Source: Tsukamurella pseudospumae
GTDB taxonomy: Bacteria > Actinomycetota > Actinomycetes > Mycobacteriales > Mycobacteriaceae
Length of the DNA: 64,000 nt
Direction of reading: 5' to 3'
NCBI RefSeq assembly: GCF_001575205.1
Contig: NZ_LSRE01000014.1
Span: 1 to 64,000, forward strand
The notes below the pieces were generated by a model, which saw nothing but the letters and a program-made list of their open reading frames with translations, did not search any database and was not told the origin of the DNA. Below, one piece after another: positions 35,708 to 45,634 of this stretch (position 1 is its first letter; every line of letters starts with the position of its first letter). The position numbers and the translations under genes are program-made.

Positions 35708-37090
35708 ATGTTACAAGATACACAAAAAATTCCGATGCGAGCGGCGCTGCTCCTCGCCGGGTTGTCGCAGTTCCTCGTCGCCTTCGATGCCTCTGTCACC
35801 AATGTCGCGTTGCGGGCCATCCGCGATGACGTGCACTTCAGCCCCCAGGGGCTCTCGTGGGTCGTCAACGCCTACGCCGTCGTCTTCGGCGGCCTGCTCC
35901 TCCTGGCCGGACGGCTGTCCGACCGGTTCGGCCCGCGAACGCTGCTGCGCTTCGGCTTCGCGCTGTTCACCATCGCCTCCCTGGGCACGTATCTGTGCCA
36001 CGAGCCGTGGCAGGTGATCGCGGTGCGCGTGTTCCAGGGCGTGGGCGCCGCCGCGATCGCGCCCGCCGCGATCACGTCGGTGGCGCTGACCTTCCGCGAA
36101 CCGGCGCAGCGCGCCAGGGGATTCGCCGCGATCGCGATCGGTGCCGCCGTCGGCGGTGCGGTCGGTGTGGTCCTCTCCGGCGTGCTCACCGACGCCTTCG
36201 GATGGCGCACCGTCATCGCCTGCGGTGCAGGGGTCGCCGCGGTCGGTTTCGTGTTCACCTACGCCGCGCCGGGGCCGGTGGAGGGGGCCGACCGTCGAAC
36301 GGACTGGGCCGGAGGAGTGCTCGCGACCGCGGGCCTGACGGTGCTGGCGTACGGGATCGTCGCGGCTACCGACAACGGATGGGCAAGCGTTCGCACGGTG
36401 GGCTGGTTCGCCGTCGCGCTGGTCCTCCTCAGCGCCTTCGTCGCGGTCGAGCGTCGAACGACGGTGCCGCTGGTCGACTTCCGCGTCCTCGGGCGACGCG
36501 AGGTCCTGGTCCCGTGTCTGGTGCTCGCGTTCGTCGTCGCCGGACAGTTCGGAGCCTTCTACTTCGTCTCGCTGTATCTCCAGATGGGACTGGGCTATTC
36601 GGCGACCAGGACCGGACTGATGTTCCTGCCCTTCTGTTTCGGCATCGTGGTGGCAGTGCAGGTCGCGACCCGGCTCATGCCGAAGATCGGCGCCCGTCGC
36701 GTCGTGCTGATCGGCGCGGCGCTCGCGACGGTCGGCTTCCTGCTGTTCGCACCGCTCCCCGCCGACGGCGGTTTCGTCCGCGCGGTGCTCGTCCCGTCGC
36801 TGGTGACCTCGGTGGGAATCGGCATGGTCTTCCTTCCCCTGCCGAACGTCGCGACCGCGGCCGTCGCCCCGTCGGCCGCGGGCATGGTGTCCGGCGCGCT
36901 CAACACCTTCCGGCAGGTCGGTGGTGCGCTCGGCCTCGCGATCCTCGTGACGGTCGCGGCCGCGCTGAACGACGGTGCCTCCGTCCTCCCGGGGTACCGC
37001 GGTGCCCTGCTGGTCAGCGCGGGCCTCGTCGCTGCCGCCCTCGTCCTCGCGCTGCTCCTCCCCGGCGAGCAGAAGAACGCCGCTCGTTAG
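35708..37090 (+). CDS. MFS transporter, DHA2 family drug exporter
   Basis: The 460-residue 14-helix exporter opens with AALLLAGLSQFLVAFDASVTN (DHA2 motif), then LAGRLSDRFGPRTLL and RVFQGVGAAAIAPAA. It is probably repressed by the divergent TetR. TACCCT (35694-35699) ends eight bases before the ATG. The stop codon TAG forms the first bases of the -10 box of the next MFS gene. Confidence 0.88.
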   Translation: MLQDTQKIPMRAALLLAGLSQFLVAFDASVTNVALRAIRDDVHFSPQGLSWVVNAYAVVFGGLLLLAGRLSDRFGPRTLLRFGFALFTIASLGTYLCHEPWQVIAVRVFQGVGAAAIAPAAITSVALTFREPAQRARGFAAIAIGAAVGGAVGVVLSGVLTDAFGWRTVIACGAGVAAVGFVFTYAAPGPVEGADRRTDWAGGVLATAGLTVLAYGIVAATDNGWASVRTVGWFAVALVLLSAFVAVERRTTVPLVDFRVLGRREVLVPCLVLAFVVAGQFGAFYFVSLYLQMGLGYSATRTGLMFLPFCFGIVVAVQVATRLMPKIGARRVVLIGAALATVGFLLFAPLPADGGFVRAVLVPSLVTSVGIGMVFLPLPNVATAAVAPSAAGMVSGALNTFRQVGGALGLAILVTVAAALNDGASVLPGYRGALLVSAGLVAAALVLALLLPGEQKNAAR

Positions 37091-37099
37091 AATGGCGTA

Positions 37100-38212
37100 G
37101 TGAATACACGGCAACTCGGTTTCGGGGCACTCGCCGGACTCGCGGCGGCGATGGGGCTGGGACGATTCGTCTACACGCCGATCCTCCCGCTCATGCAGGA
37201 GCAGACCGGCATGTCGCCCAGCTCCACGGCGGTGGTCGCCACGTTCAACTACCTCGGCTACTTCCTCGGGGCGCTGGCGCTGGCCATCTGGCCGCGGTCG
37301 GCCCGGAGTCCGATGCTGCTGCGCGTCTCGCTGGTCGCCCTCGTCGCGAGCGAGGTCGCGATGGTGCTCGCCGTGAACGTGCCGCTCTGGTCCGCCGTAC
37401 GGCTCATCGCCGGGCTCGCCAGCGCGGTCGTCTTCGTCTACTGCGCGGGTGCCGTCGCCGGGACCGCCGCCGCGTTCTGCGGTGTGGGCGTGGGGATCGC
37501 GGTATCCGGGTTGCTCGTCGTCGGGCTGGGCGAGGTGGTCGGCTGGCAGGCGCTGTGGTGGGTGTCCGCAGTGGCCACGGCCCTGTTCGGACTGTTCGCG
37601 TGGCGGCTTCCGCCTGGAGGGCGGGGCACCGTCGGGCGGCCCGACGGTGCCTCCCCGCCCCGGCCCGGCCTCGCCGGCTGGGCGCTCGGGATCAGCTACT
37701 TCCTCGAGGGCCTCGGGTACATCGTGCTGGGCACCTTCCTCGTGGCCGCGGTCGCGGTCGGTGGAGAGCGGTGGGAGGGCCCGGCCGCGTGGGTGATCGT
37801 CGGCCTCGCGGCCGCGGTGTCGCCGCTGATCTGGGCGCGGCTGCGGCGCTACCGTTCGGCGGAGACGCTGCTGGTGATCGCGCTCCTGCTGCAGGTGGTC
37901 TCCGCTGTGCTGCCCGCCCTGGTCCGCGGGCCCGCCGCGGCCGCGGTCTCGGCGGTGCTGTTCGGCGGCACGTTCATCGGCGCCGTGATGCTGTCGATGG
38001 AGGCGGGAGCCCGGATCGGCATCCCACGCTCCGCCGCCGTCCTCACCGCCGGGTACGGGATCGGCCAGATCGTGGGGCCGCTGGTGGTCGCGCCGATGCT
38101 CGGCGACGGCTACGACGCGGCCTTCCTCACCGCGGGTGGCGTGCTCGTGGCCGCGGCGGTCCTGGCCGCGGTTGCACGGTGGGCGAGTCCCGAGCCCGTC
38201 AGGACGGCGTGA
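37100..38212 (+). CDS. YbfB/YjiJ-family MFS transporter
   Basis: The 370-residue protein has about 11-12 hydrophobic segments. The start, FGALAGLAAAMGLGRFVYTPILPLM, is the signature of the YbfB/YjiJ group, whose members are uncharacterised exporters. GTG 37100 follows TAGAAT (37088-37093), which includes the stop codon of the preceding transporter gene. It has a 14-bp convergent overlap with the hypothetical gene on the minus strand. Confidence 0.83.
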   Translation: MNTRQLGFGALAGLAAAMGLGRFVYTPILPLMQEQTGMSPSSTAVVATFNYLGYFLGALALAIWPRSARSPMLLRVSLVALVASEVAMVLAVNVPLWSAVRLIAGLASAVVFVYCAGAVAGTAAAFCGVGVGIAVSGLLVVGLGEVVGWQALWWVSAVATALFGLFAWRLPPGGRGTVGRPDGASPPRPGLAGWALGISYFLEGLGYIVLGTFLVAAVAVGGERWEGPAAWVIVGLAAAVSPLIWARLRRYRSAETLLVIALLLQVVSAVLPALVRGPAAAAVSAVLFGGTFIGAVMLSMEAGARIGIPRSAAVLTAGYGIGQIVGPLVVAPMLGDGYDAAFLTAGGVLVAAAVLAAVARWASPEPVRTA

Positions 38213-38603
38213 ACCCGAGAGTGGCGGGGCGGCTCTTCGCCTGTGGTGCGTTGTAGTAGACGTTCACCGTCTGACCGGGAACCACTCGGATGGGCAGATG
38301 CAGAGGTTCCGGGTTGAGGCCGGTCTCGCACCAGACGTTGAGCATGTGATCGCCGGCCTCCACGGTGATGATGTTCGTCCCCCATGTGGGGAGCATCGGG
38401 TGCCTGCTGATGACACCGCCGACGGCGTAGCTCACGCTCGTCCATGTCGGATCGGGGACGAGGTCGAGTGGATCCCGGGTCCAGAGCAGGTTCGTGATCC
38501 ACTCGAAGAGGCTCAGCTTGACCCAGAACCCGCGGCGCCCGCGCCGGCAGTGGAGCTGGATCTGTCCTGTCGCGCGCTGCGTCGGCATTGCATGTGGATG
38601 CAT
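38199..38603 (-). CDS. Hypothetical protein
   Basis: The 134-residue protein has no signal peptide. One moderately hydrophobic stretch (WVKLSLFEWITNLLW, about 27-41) follows a basic N-terminus (HCRRGRRGF). Then comes a beta-rich domain (ITVEAGDHMLNVWCETG, LHLPIRVVPGQTVNVYYN) that looks like a small Ig-like or DUF2846-type fold. Coding is supported by length, by high G/C at third positions and by the near-adjacent convergent end with the MFS gene. I cannot name a function; the start is uncertain. Confidence 0.6.
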   Translation of the reverse strand: MHPHAMPTQRATGQIQLHCRRGRRGFWVKLSLFEWITNLLWTRDPLDLVPDPTWTSVSYAVGGVISRHPMLPTWGTNIITVEAGDHMLNVWCETGLNPEPLHLPIRVVPGQTVNVYYNAPQAKSRPATLGFTPS

Positions 38604-38698
38604 GAGTCCATGATCGGAGCGACTCCTTGGGATCCCCTTGCCCGGCGGCTGCGGTCGCCATACGACGGCTCGGAGGATCGGTCAACCGGGTCAACCAG

Positions 38699-39682
<984 letters not shown>

Positions 39683-39683
39683 G

Positions 39684-40187
39684 TCAATCCTCCTGGGAGT
39701 CTTGGGGTTCGAAGGCATCGGCGGCCTCGGCGACGCAGGTTCCGAGGCCGCCGCCGTACGTGGCGATCTTGTAGTCGATGACCGCGAGCGAGTACTGCAG
39801 CTCCTCGATCTGCGCGACGGTGCGAGCGCGGTGCGCCGTGAGCAGGGCCAGGCGGGCGGGCACGGTCGCGTCGCCGCCGTCGACGAGGTGCACGTATTCG
39901 GTGATGTCCGCGATCGGCATCCCGGACAGGCGCAGTCGCGTCAGGAAGATCACCCGCGCGATGGCCTCCGGGCCGTACCGGCGGTGCCCGGCGCCGTCCC
40001 TGTCGACGGTGACCAGCCCGATCCGCTCGTAGTACCGCAGCGTGTGTGCCGAGACGCCCACCAGTTCCGCCAGTTCGGCGACGGTGAGCGGCCCCTCCTG
40101 CGCCGGCCCGGCGAGGATCGCCGCGGTGTTGGGCAGCGGCCCGCGCGAACCGACGATGGCGGCGAGTTCCTCCGTGTATGCGACCAC
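39684..40187 (-). CDS. MerR-family transcriptional regulator
   Basis: The 167-residue regulator has a 30-residue N-terminal extension before the MerR winged helix (LTVAELAELVGVSAHTLRYY, then RRYGPEAIARVIFLTRLRLSGMP) and a dimerisation coiled coil. A single Cys near the C-terminus (GTCVAEA) argues against a classic metal site. The GTG at 40187 coincides with the predicted transcription start, so the mRNA is probably leaderless. It heads the operon with the aldo/keto reductase. Confidence 0.87.
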   Translation of the reverse strand: MVAYTEELAAIVGSRGPLPNTAAILAGPAQEGPLTVAELAELVGVSAHTLRYYERIGLVTVDRDGAGHRRYGPEAIARVIFLTRLRLSGMPIADITEYVHLVDGGDATVPARLALLTAHRARTVAQIEELQYSLAVIDYKIATYGGGLGTCVAEAADAFEPQDSQED

Positions 40188-40194
40188 GTGAGCA

Positions 40195-40225
40195 ACGCTA
40201 AGCCTTCGAGTGCGCTCTAAGTCAA
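40195..40225 (-). promoter_or_regulatory. MerR-type promoter with 19-bp spacer and operator dyad
   Basis: On the minus strand, -35 TTGACT (40225-40220) and -10 TAGCGT (40200-40195) are separated by 19 bases, the elongated spacing that MerR activators correct. CTTAGAG and CTCGAAG arms (40221-40204) form a near-perfect dyad in the spacer. The start of transcription would fall on or next to the merR GTG. Confidence 0.7.
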
Positions 40226-40304
40226 CAGGAATACATCGCGGGCGCCGGAGATCGCTCGTGCCGGGTGGTGCGGCGCCGTCTCGCCGGGCGTGATCGGGCG
40301 CGAC

Positions 40305-40895
40305 CTACTGCGCTGACGACGGGCTCCACGGTCGGACGAAGCCCAGGTCGCCCATGTCCTCCGCGGCGGCGACGAGTTCGTACGCCGTGGCCCCGTCGAC
40401 CTGCTCGCGGAGGATGTCCGCGTGGCCGGTATGTCGGGCGACCTCCTCGATCACGTGCAGGAGGATCCACCGGACGGTCCAACCGTGCAGGTCGTCGGGG
40501 AAGTACGGCGCGTCGGGAACGGGTGCCACGGTGTCGAGGTCAGCCGCCTCCGCCACCGCGAGAATGCGTGCGGAGGCCTCGTCGAGCGCGGCGAGCAGCG
40601 ACTCGAGTGTGTCCTCGGTGTCGAGGTCGAAGCCCTTGTCGGTCATGTCGCCGTCGAATTCGGGATCGACCGCCGGACGGTCGGGCGCGCACTCGGCGCG
40701 AAGCGCCCACGCGTCGACCACGAAGGCGACATGGCTGATCAGCCCACCCAGCGTGAGTGTGCTCCGGGCGGGCGACGCTCGGATCTGCGCCTCCGTCAGT
40801 CCGAAGGTGGTGTGGCGGAGCGCATCGAGCTGCTGGCGGAGGAAGCCGCGCAGGCCCGCGCGTTCGGTATCGGCGGGAGGTGCGAGGAAGGGCAT
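40305..40895 (-). CDS. DinB-family protein (DUF664)
   Basis: The 196-residue four-helix-bundle protein has the DUF664 pattern: GFLRQQLDALRHTTFGLTEA, LGGLISHVAFVVD with a His, and WILLHVIEEVARHTGHADILR with His residues suited to a three-His metal site. Members include mycothiol-dependent maleylpyruvate isomerase relatives and bacillithiol transferases. A thiol-transferase role would fit a mycothiol producer but is inference. GGAGCC precedes the ATG. Confidence 0.82.
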   Translation of the reverse strand: MPFLAPPADTERAGLRGFLRQQLDALRHTTFGLTEAQIRASPARSTLTLGGLISHVAFVVDAWALRAECAPDRPAVDPEFDGDMTDKGFDLDTEDTLESLLAALDEASARILAVAEAADLDTVAPVPDAPYFPDDLHGWTVRWILLHVIEEVARHTGHADILREQVDGATAYELVAAAEDMGDLGFVRPWSPSSAQ

Positions 40896-41006
40896 GTCGG
40901 GCTCCTTGCGTCGGGGACTGCTCAGTCAACACCGTCCCACCGACAGAAATGTGCGGTCATCCGTCTCAACGATCATGAGTACGAACGACCACACATTCTC
41001 GGGCGA

Positions 41007-41804
41007 TCAGCGGGACTGCGCCGTCCACCGCCCGTATTGCCGGGAGATGTTGATCGGGTGGTCGAAGGCGTGGCTGATGGCCTCGGTGGTCAGCACCTCG
41101 TTGACCACGCCGGCGGCGGTGATGCGTCCGTCCCGGATGAGCACGGCGTGGGTGGTGGTCACGGGGATCTCTTCGAGGTGATGCGTCACCAGTATCGAGG
41201 CGAGCTCGGGGTGGGCGCGCCGCGCACCGTCGACGGCGGTCAGGAGGATCTCGCGCGCGGCGAGGTCGAGGCCCGTCGCCGGCTCGTCGAGCAACAGGAG
41301 TGCCGGCGAGCCCATGAGTGCGCGCGCGATCAGCGCCCGGCCGCGCTCGCCCTGGGACAGCGTCGGCCACACGGACTCCGCGTGCCGGGTCATGCCGAGG
41401 GAGTCGACGAGCTCATCGGCGCGTCCCCGCTGCGCGTCGGTCGGGACCCAGCGGGGAGGGAACTCCGGCGTGTTCGTCAGGCCGGTGAGCACGACATCTC
41501 GCACCGACAGCGGAACATCCAGTCGGTGGCGGGGATTCACGTGTCCGATGTGCGTTCGCAGCTCGCGCATGTCGACCCGCCCGAGCCGCTTGCCGAGCAC
41601 GTCGACGGTGCCGCGCGTGGGGTGGGTGACCGCGCCGCACAGCCCGAGCAGCGTCGACTTGCCGGCGCCGTTCGCGCCGAGCAGGACCCAGTGCTCGCCC
41701 CGGCGTACCGTGAGGGACACATCGTCGAGGAGGGCTCGGCCGTTGCGGACCAGATCGACGTGGGCGATGCTCAGCACGTGCGGGTCGTCGGTTGTTGCGG
41801 TCAC
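41007..41804 (-). CDS. Stand-alone ABC transporter ATP-binding protein
   Basis: The 265-residue ATPase has Walker A GANGAGKST, signature LSQGERGR and Walker B LLLLDEP, followed by THHLEEIP. No permease or binding protein is nearby. Such solitary ATPases resemble the ModF/YlmA group. GTG 41804 has GGAGAGG about seven bases upstream, better than GTG 41819. It is divergent from tam with a perfect palindrome between. Confidence 0.83.
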   Translation of the reverse strand: MTATTDDPHVLSIAHVDLVRNGRALLDDVSLTVRRGEHWVLLGANGAGKSTLLGLCGAVTHPTRGTVDVLGKRLGRVDMRELRTHIGHVNPRHRLDVPLSVRDVVLTGLTNTPEFPPRWVPTDAQRGRADELVDSLGMTRHAESVWPTLSQGERGRALIARALMGSPALLLLDEPATGLDLAAREILLTAVDGARRAHPELASILVTHHLEEIPVTTTHAVLIRDGRITAAGVVNEVLTTEAISHAFDHPINISRQYGRWTAQSR

Positions 41805-41820
41805 GGTCCACCTCTCCACT

Positions 41821-41834
41821 CAATCAATTGATTG
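41821..41834. promoter_or_regulatory. Perfect 14-bp palindrome between the ABC ATPase and tam
   Basis: CAATCAATTGATTG reads identically on both strands and lies between the divergent start codons at 41804 and 41844. It probably binds a dimeric regulator. No regulator gene belongs clearly to this pair. Confidence 0.45.
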
Positions 41835-41843
41835 GATGATTGT

Positions 41844-42602
41844 ATGACTTTGCATCGGTGGGATCCATCCCAGTACCTCCGCTACGGCGACGAACGCACC
41901 CGCCCCTTCCTCGACCTGCTCGCCCGGGTCCCCGGGGACGCGCGCACCGTCGTCGATCTGGGCTGCGGCCCTGGCAACGACGTCCCGCCCCTCCGCGCGC
42001 GCTGGCCGGAGGCCGCGATACACGGTGTCGACTCGAGCGAGGAGATGATCGCGCGGGCCCGCGCCGATGTCACCGACCCGAACGCCATGTTCGCGTCCGG
42101 CGACGCCGCGACCTGGCGTCCGTCGGGCGAGCAGCCCGACGTGATCGTCTCGAACGCCATGTACCAGTGGATCGACCGTCACATCGATCTCCTGCCCATC
42201 GCCGCGGACGGTGCTGCGCGCGCCTTCGCCTTCCAGGTCCCGGGCAACCAGGACGCACCCTCGCACGTGCTCCTCGCGGCCGTGGCCGCGGAGTTCGGAG
42301 TGACCGACTTCCGCCGGGTCGATGTCCGTGACCCTGCCGAATACCTTGCTGCGCTGCAGCGCCCGGGCTGGGACGTGGACGTCTGGGAGACCACCTACCT
42401 CCACGTACTCCAGGGGCCCGACGCCGTCTTCGAGTGGATCTCCGGCACCGGAGCGCGGCCCGTACTGGCCGGACTCGACGGTGCCGAGCGCGACGCCTTC
42501 GTCTCGCGCTACAAGGCGGAACTCAACATCGCCTACCCGCCACGGGATTTCGGGACGGTGCTCCCGTTCCGCCGGATCTTCGCCGTCGCCGTCCGACGGT
42601 GA
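41844..42602 (+). CDS. tam: Trans-aconitate 2-methyltransferase
   Basis: The 252-residue SAM-dependent enzyme methylates trans-aconitate, an inhibitory by-product of aconitase. SAM motif I is VVDLGCGPGN (37-46). The family-specific stretches VPGNQDAPSHV, DVWETTYLHVLQG and the terminal PFRRIFAVAV are present. ATG 41844 is preferred over a TTG inside the palindrome. It is convergent with the LysR gene (4-bp gap). Confidence 0.9.
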   Translation: MTLHRWDPSQYLRYGDERTRPFLDLLARVPGDARTVVDLGCGPGNDVPPLRARWPEAAIHGVDSSEEMIARARADVTDPNAMFASGDAATWRPSGEQPDVIVSNAMYQWIDRHIDLLPIAADGAARAFAFQVPGNQDAPSHVLLAAVAAEFGVTDFRRVDVRDPAEYLAALQRPGWDVDVWETTYLHVLQGPDAVFEWISGTGARPVLAGLDGAERDAFVSRYKAELNIAYPPRDFGTVLPFRRIFAVAVRR

Positions 42603-42606
42603 CCGT

Positions 42607-43512
42607 TCACGCCGCCTGATCGAGGGCGTAGTCCCGGAAGGCTCGGACGGCGCGGGGGAGCGCGACATCGGGACGCCAGATGAGCCCCACCTCGCGGGTC
42701 GGTGCGGGGCCGGACATGGGAACCAGGACGAGCCCCGGCGGCCACAGCGGATCCTGGTCGACCGGGAGCAGCGCCACCCCCAGCCCGGCTGCGACGAGAC
42801 CCGCGACGGTGAACGATTCCGACGACTCGAACGCGATCCGCGGCCGGAAGCCCGCTGCCGCACACCGCTCCTCGAGTATCCGACGCAGGCCGAACTCGGG
42901 ATGCATCGTGATGAAGTCCGCGTCGGCCGCTTCCGACAGATGCACGGAGGCGCGTCCGGCGAGGGGATGCTCGGCGGGTACGGCGAGCGCGAGCCGCTGG
43001 ACCGCGAGCAGACCGAATGCCACCGCGCCCGTGGCGGGGCGCGGCGAGACGATGGCGAGGTCCGCCTCGTCGGCGAGGACCCGCTCGGTGACGGTGCCGG
43101 CGGCGAATTGGGACAGCTCGAACCCCACGCGCGGCTCCCGCGCGCGGAACCCGGAGACGAGCCGCGGCACCATCGCGACGCCGAAGGAATGCAGGAAGGA
43201 CAGCCGGATCGTGCCCTGTGACGGACTGCGGAGGTCCGCGATCTGTGCCCGCGCGGCTTCCAGTTCGGCGTGCGCGCGGCGGGCGTGGTCGAGGTAGATC
43301 TCGCCGCTGGCGTTGAGCAGGAGCCGTCCGTGCCGCCGGTCGAAGAGTGGTGCCCCGAGGTCCGACTCCAGCCGGGCGAGCGTGCGTGACAGGGTCGGCT
43401 GAGTGATCCGCAAGGCCGCCGCGGCATCGGTCATGTGCTCGGTCTCGGCCAGTGTGATGAACCGGACGAGGTCGTCCGAGGTGCTTGGACCCTGCCTACC
43501 AACTGCGGTCAT
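42607..43512 (-). CDS. LysR-family transcriptional regulator
   Basis: The 301-residue regulator has a winged helix at residues about 14-72 (FITLAETEHMTDAAAALRIT, PTLSRTLARLESDLGAPLFDR) and a periplasmic-binding-like effector domain. It is divergent from an MFS transporter, with a T-n11-A box in the gap, so activation or repression of that transporter is the likely role. The closest recognisable type is the YbhD/CynR-like group; the ligand is unknown. Confidence 0.88.
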   Translation of the reverse strand: MTAVGRQGPSTSDDLVRFITLAETEHMTDAAAALRITQPTLSRTLARLESDLGAPLFDRRHGRLLLNASGEIYLDHARRAHAELEAARAQIADLRSPSQGTIRLSFLHSFGVAMVPRLVSGFRAREPRVGFELSQFAAGTVTERVLADEADLAIVSPRPATGAVAFGLLAVQRLALAVPAEHPLAGRASVHLSEAADADFITMHPEFGLRRILEERCAAAGFRPRIAFESSESFTVAGLVAAGLGVALLPVDQDPLWPPGLVLVPMSGPAPTREVGLIWRPDVALPRAVRAFRDYALDQAA

Positions 43513-43523
43513 ACGCTGTTTCT

Positions 43524-43539
43524 ATCAAGTTTTGTTGAT
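43524..43539. promoter_or_regulatory. LysR-type T-n11-A box
   Basis: ATCAA and TTGAT arms flank GTTTTG. The dyad matches the general LysR recognition pattern and lies 12 bases from the lysR start and 38 bases from the MFS start. Confidence 0.6.
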
Positions 43540-43577
43540 TCATGCATTTCACACATCGGTGTTTTCGGAGCATCGTC

Positions 43578-44810
43578 GTGAGTGTGACCGCCACCGTCGA
43601 ACCCTCGAGGACCGCGCCACTGCGCGCCGGGACGCCCGCGTACCGTCGGACCACCCTCGCGCTGTTCGTGGCAGGACTGACCACCTTCGGATCCATGTAC
43701 TCGACGCAGGCCGTGCTCCCCGAGCTGACTCGGGTCTTCGGAGCCGCGCCGGCGGTCTCCGCGCTCGCGGTGTCCGTCACCACCGGCCTGCTCGCGCTGG
43801 CGATCATCCCCGTCAGCGCGCTGTCCGAACGCTTCGGCCGGACCCGCGTGATGACGGCGTCCGCCGTCGCCGCGGTCGGACTGGGCCTGGTGATCCCGCT
43901 GGCCCCCACGCTGCCCGTGCTGCTGATCCTCCGTGCGCTGCAGGGGATCGCGCTCGCGGGCGTGCCCGCGGTCGCGATGGCCTACCTCGCCGAGGAGGTC
44001 GACGGGCGCGACCTCGGCGGCGCGATGGGGCGCTACGTCGCGGGGACCACGATCGGCGGGCTGCTCGGCCGGGTGGTGACCGCGGCCGGGCTGGACCTGA
44101 TGCCGTGGCGCGGTGCCATGGAGGTGTTCGCCGTGGCCGCCGCGGCGCTCACCGTGGTGATGATCCGGGCCCTGCCCGCATCGAAGTTCCATGTGCCGAA
44201 ACCGGTCTCGGTGTCGACCACCGTGCGCGCGATGGCGGCGCATCTGCGTCGTCCGGCACTCGCCGTACTGTTCGTGCTCGCCTTCCTGCTCATGGGCGGC
44301 TTCGTCAGTGTCTACAACTTCCTCGGATTCCGGTTGCTGGCTGCACCTTTCCGGTTCGCGCCGGGGATCGTCGGGCTGGTCTTCCTGATCTACCTCGCGG
44401 GGACCTTCTCGTCCGGCGCGGCGGGCCGGCTCGCGGACAGGATCGGCCGACGGCGCGTCCTCCTCGCCGCGATCGCGACCATGGGCTCCGGACTGCTGCT
44501 CACCCTCCCCGATGCGACGCCCGCCGTCCTCGCCGGGATGGTCGTCTTCACCGCCGGCTTCTTCGCGGCGCACAGCGTCGCGAGCGGGTGGGTGGGCGTC
44601 CTCGCGACGGAGCACCGCGCCGAGGCCTCGTCGGGCTACCTGTTCTGCTACTACGCCGGTTCGTCCGTGGTGGGCGCCGCAGCGGGCATCGCCTTCGCCG
44701 CCGCCGGCTGGACCGGTATTGCGGCGGCCGTCGGGGTCGCCGTGCTCGCGGCGTTCGCGCTGGCGGCGACGGTGCTTCCCGGTTCGGCGGGCGCGTCCGC
44801 GGAGCGCTGA
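43578..44810 (+). CDS. MFS transporter, YnfM-like
   Basis: The 410-residue, 12-helix transporter has LFVAGLTTFGSMYSTQAVLPEL near its start (YnfM/arabinose-efflux type), the MFS signature SERFGRTRVM and ALQGIALAGVPAVAMAYLAEE. GTG 43578 has GGAG seven bases upstream and is preferred to ATG 43542. It faces the LysR gene and is probably its target. Substrate unknown. Confidence 0.86.
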   Translation: MSVTATVEPSRTAPLRAGTPAYRRTTLALFVAGLTTFGSMYSTQAVLPELTRVFGAAPAVSALAVSVTTGLLALAIIPVSALSERFGRTRVMTASAVAAVGLGLVIPLAPTLPVLLILRALQGIALAGVPAVAMAYLAEEVDGRDLGGAMGRYVAGTTIGGLLGRVVTAAGLDLMPWRGAMEVFAVAAAALTVVMIRALPASKFHVPKPVSVSTTVRAMAAHLRRPALAVLFVLAFLLMGGFVSVYNFLGFRLLAAPFRFAPGIVGLVFLIYLAGTFSSGAAGRLADRIGRRRVLLAAIATMGSGLLLTLPDATPAVLAGMVVFTAGFFAAHSVASGWVGVLATEHRAEASSGYLFCYYAGSSVVGAAAGIAFAAAGWTGIAAAVGVAVLAAFALAATVLPGSAGASAER

Positions 44811-44824
44811 GTAGCGTCGACGCC

Positions 44825-45601
44825 ATGCGCATCGGAGTTCAACTTCAGCCCCAGCACTTCACCGACTACCAGCAGCTCCGCGACGCCGTCGCCAAGCTCG
44901 AGGACCTCGGCGTCGACATCGTCTACAACTGGGACCACTTCTTCCCGCTGTCGGGCGATCCGGACGGCACCCATCTCGAGTGCTGGACCATGCTCGCCGC
45001 GTGGGCGGAGCAGACCTCGCGTATCGAGATCGGCGCGCTGGTGACCTGCAACAGCTACCGCAACCCGGACCTGCTCGCCGACATGGCGCGCACCGTCGAC
45101 CACATCTCCAAGGGCCGGCTGATCCTCGGCATCGGCTCGGGCTGGTTCCAGCGCGACTACGACGAGTACGGCTACGACTTCGGCACCGCGGGCAGCCGCC
45201 TCGACGATCTCGGGACCGCGCTGCCGCGCATCACGGAGCGGTGGGCCAAGCTCAATCCCGCTCCCACGCGCGACATCCCGATCCTCATCGGCGGTGGCGG
45301 CGAGAAGAAGACCCTGCCGCTGGTCGCGCAGTACGCCTCGGTGTGGCACTACTTCCTTGACCTCGAGACCTACCGGCACAAGTCGGCGGTGCTCGCGCAG
45401 GCGTGCGAGAAGATCGGCCGCGACCCGCGGTCCATCGCGCACAACGTCGCCATCCCGCGCGGCGTCGGCGTCGACGAGGCGATCGCCTTCGCCGACCAGC
45501 TCGTGGCCGAGGGTGCGACGGAGTTTACCGCCGAGCTCTCCGCGCCGGCCTTCGACTACACCGTGATCGAGGCCCTGCTGCGCTGGCGGGATTCGCAGTA
45601 G
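44825..45601 (+). CDS. LLM-class F420-dependent oxidoreductase
   Basis: The 258-residue luciferase-like TIM-barrel protein begins MRIGVQLQPQHFTDYQQLRDA. It has the F420/flavin-binding pattern LGIGSGWFQRDYDEYGYDF and an IGGGGEKKTLPLVAQYA phosphate loop, as in actinobacterial F420-dependent dehydrogenases. TAGCGT (44812-44817) ends seven bases before the ATG. Substrate unknown. Confidence 0.86.
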   Translation: MRIGVQLQPQHFTDYQQLRDAVAKLEDLGVDIVYNWDHFFPLSGDPDGTHLECWTMLAAWAEQTSRIEIGALVTCNSYRNPDLLADMARTVDHISKGRLILGIGSGWFQRDYDEYGYDFGTAGSRLDDLGTALPRITERWAKLNPAPTRDIPILIGGGGEKKTLPLVAQYASVWHYFLDLETYRHKSAVLAQACEKIGRDPRSIAHNVAIPRGVGVDEAIAFADQLVAEGATEFTAELSAPAFDYTVIEALLRWRDSQ

Positions 45602-45634
45602 CGGCCGGACCGTGAACGGCGTAGATTCGGAGAT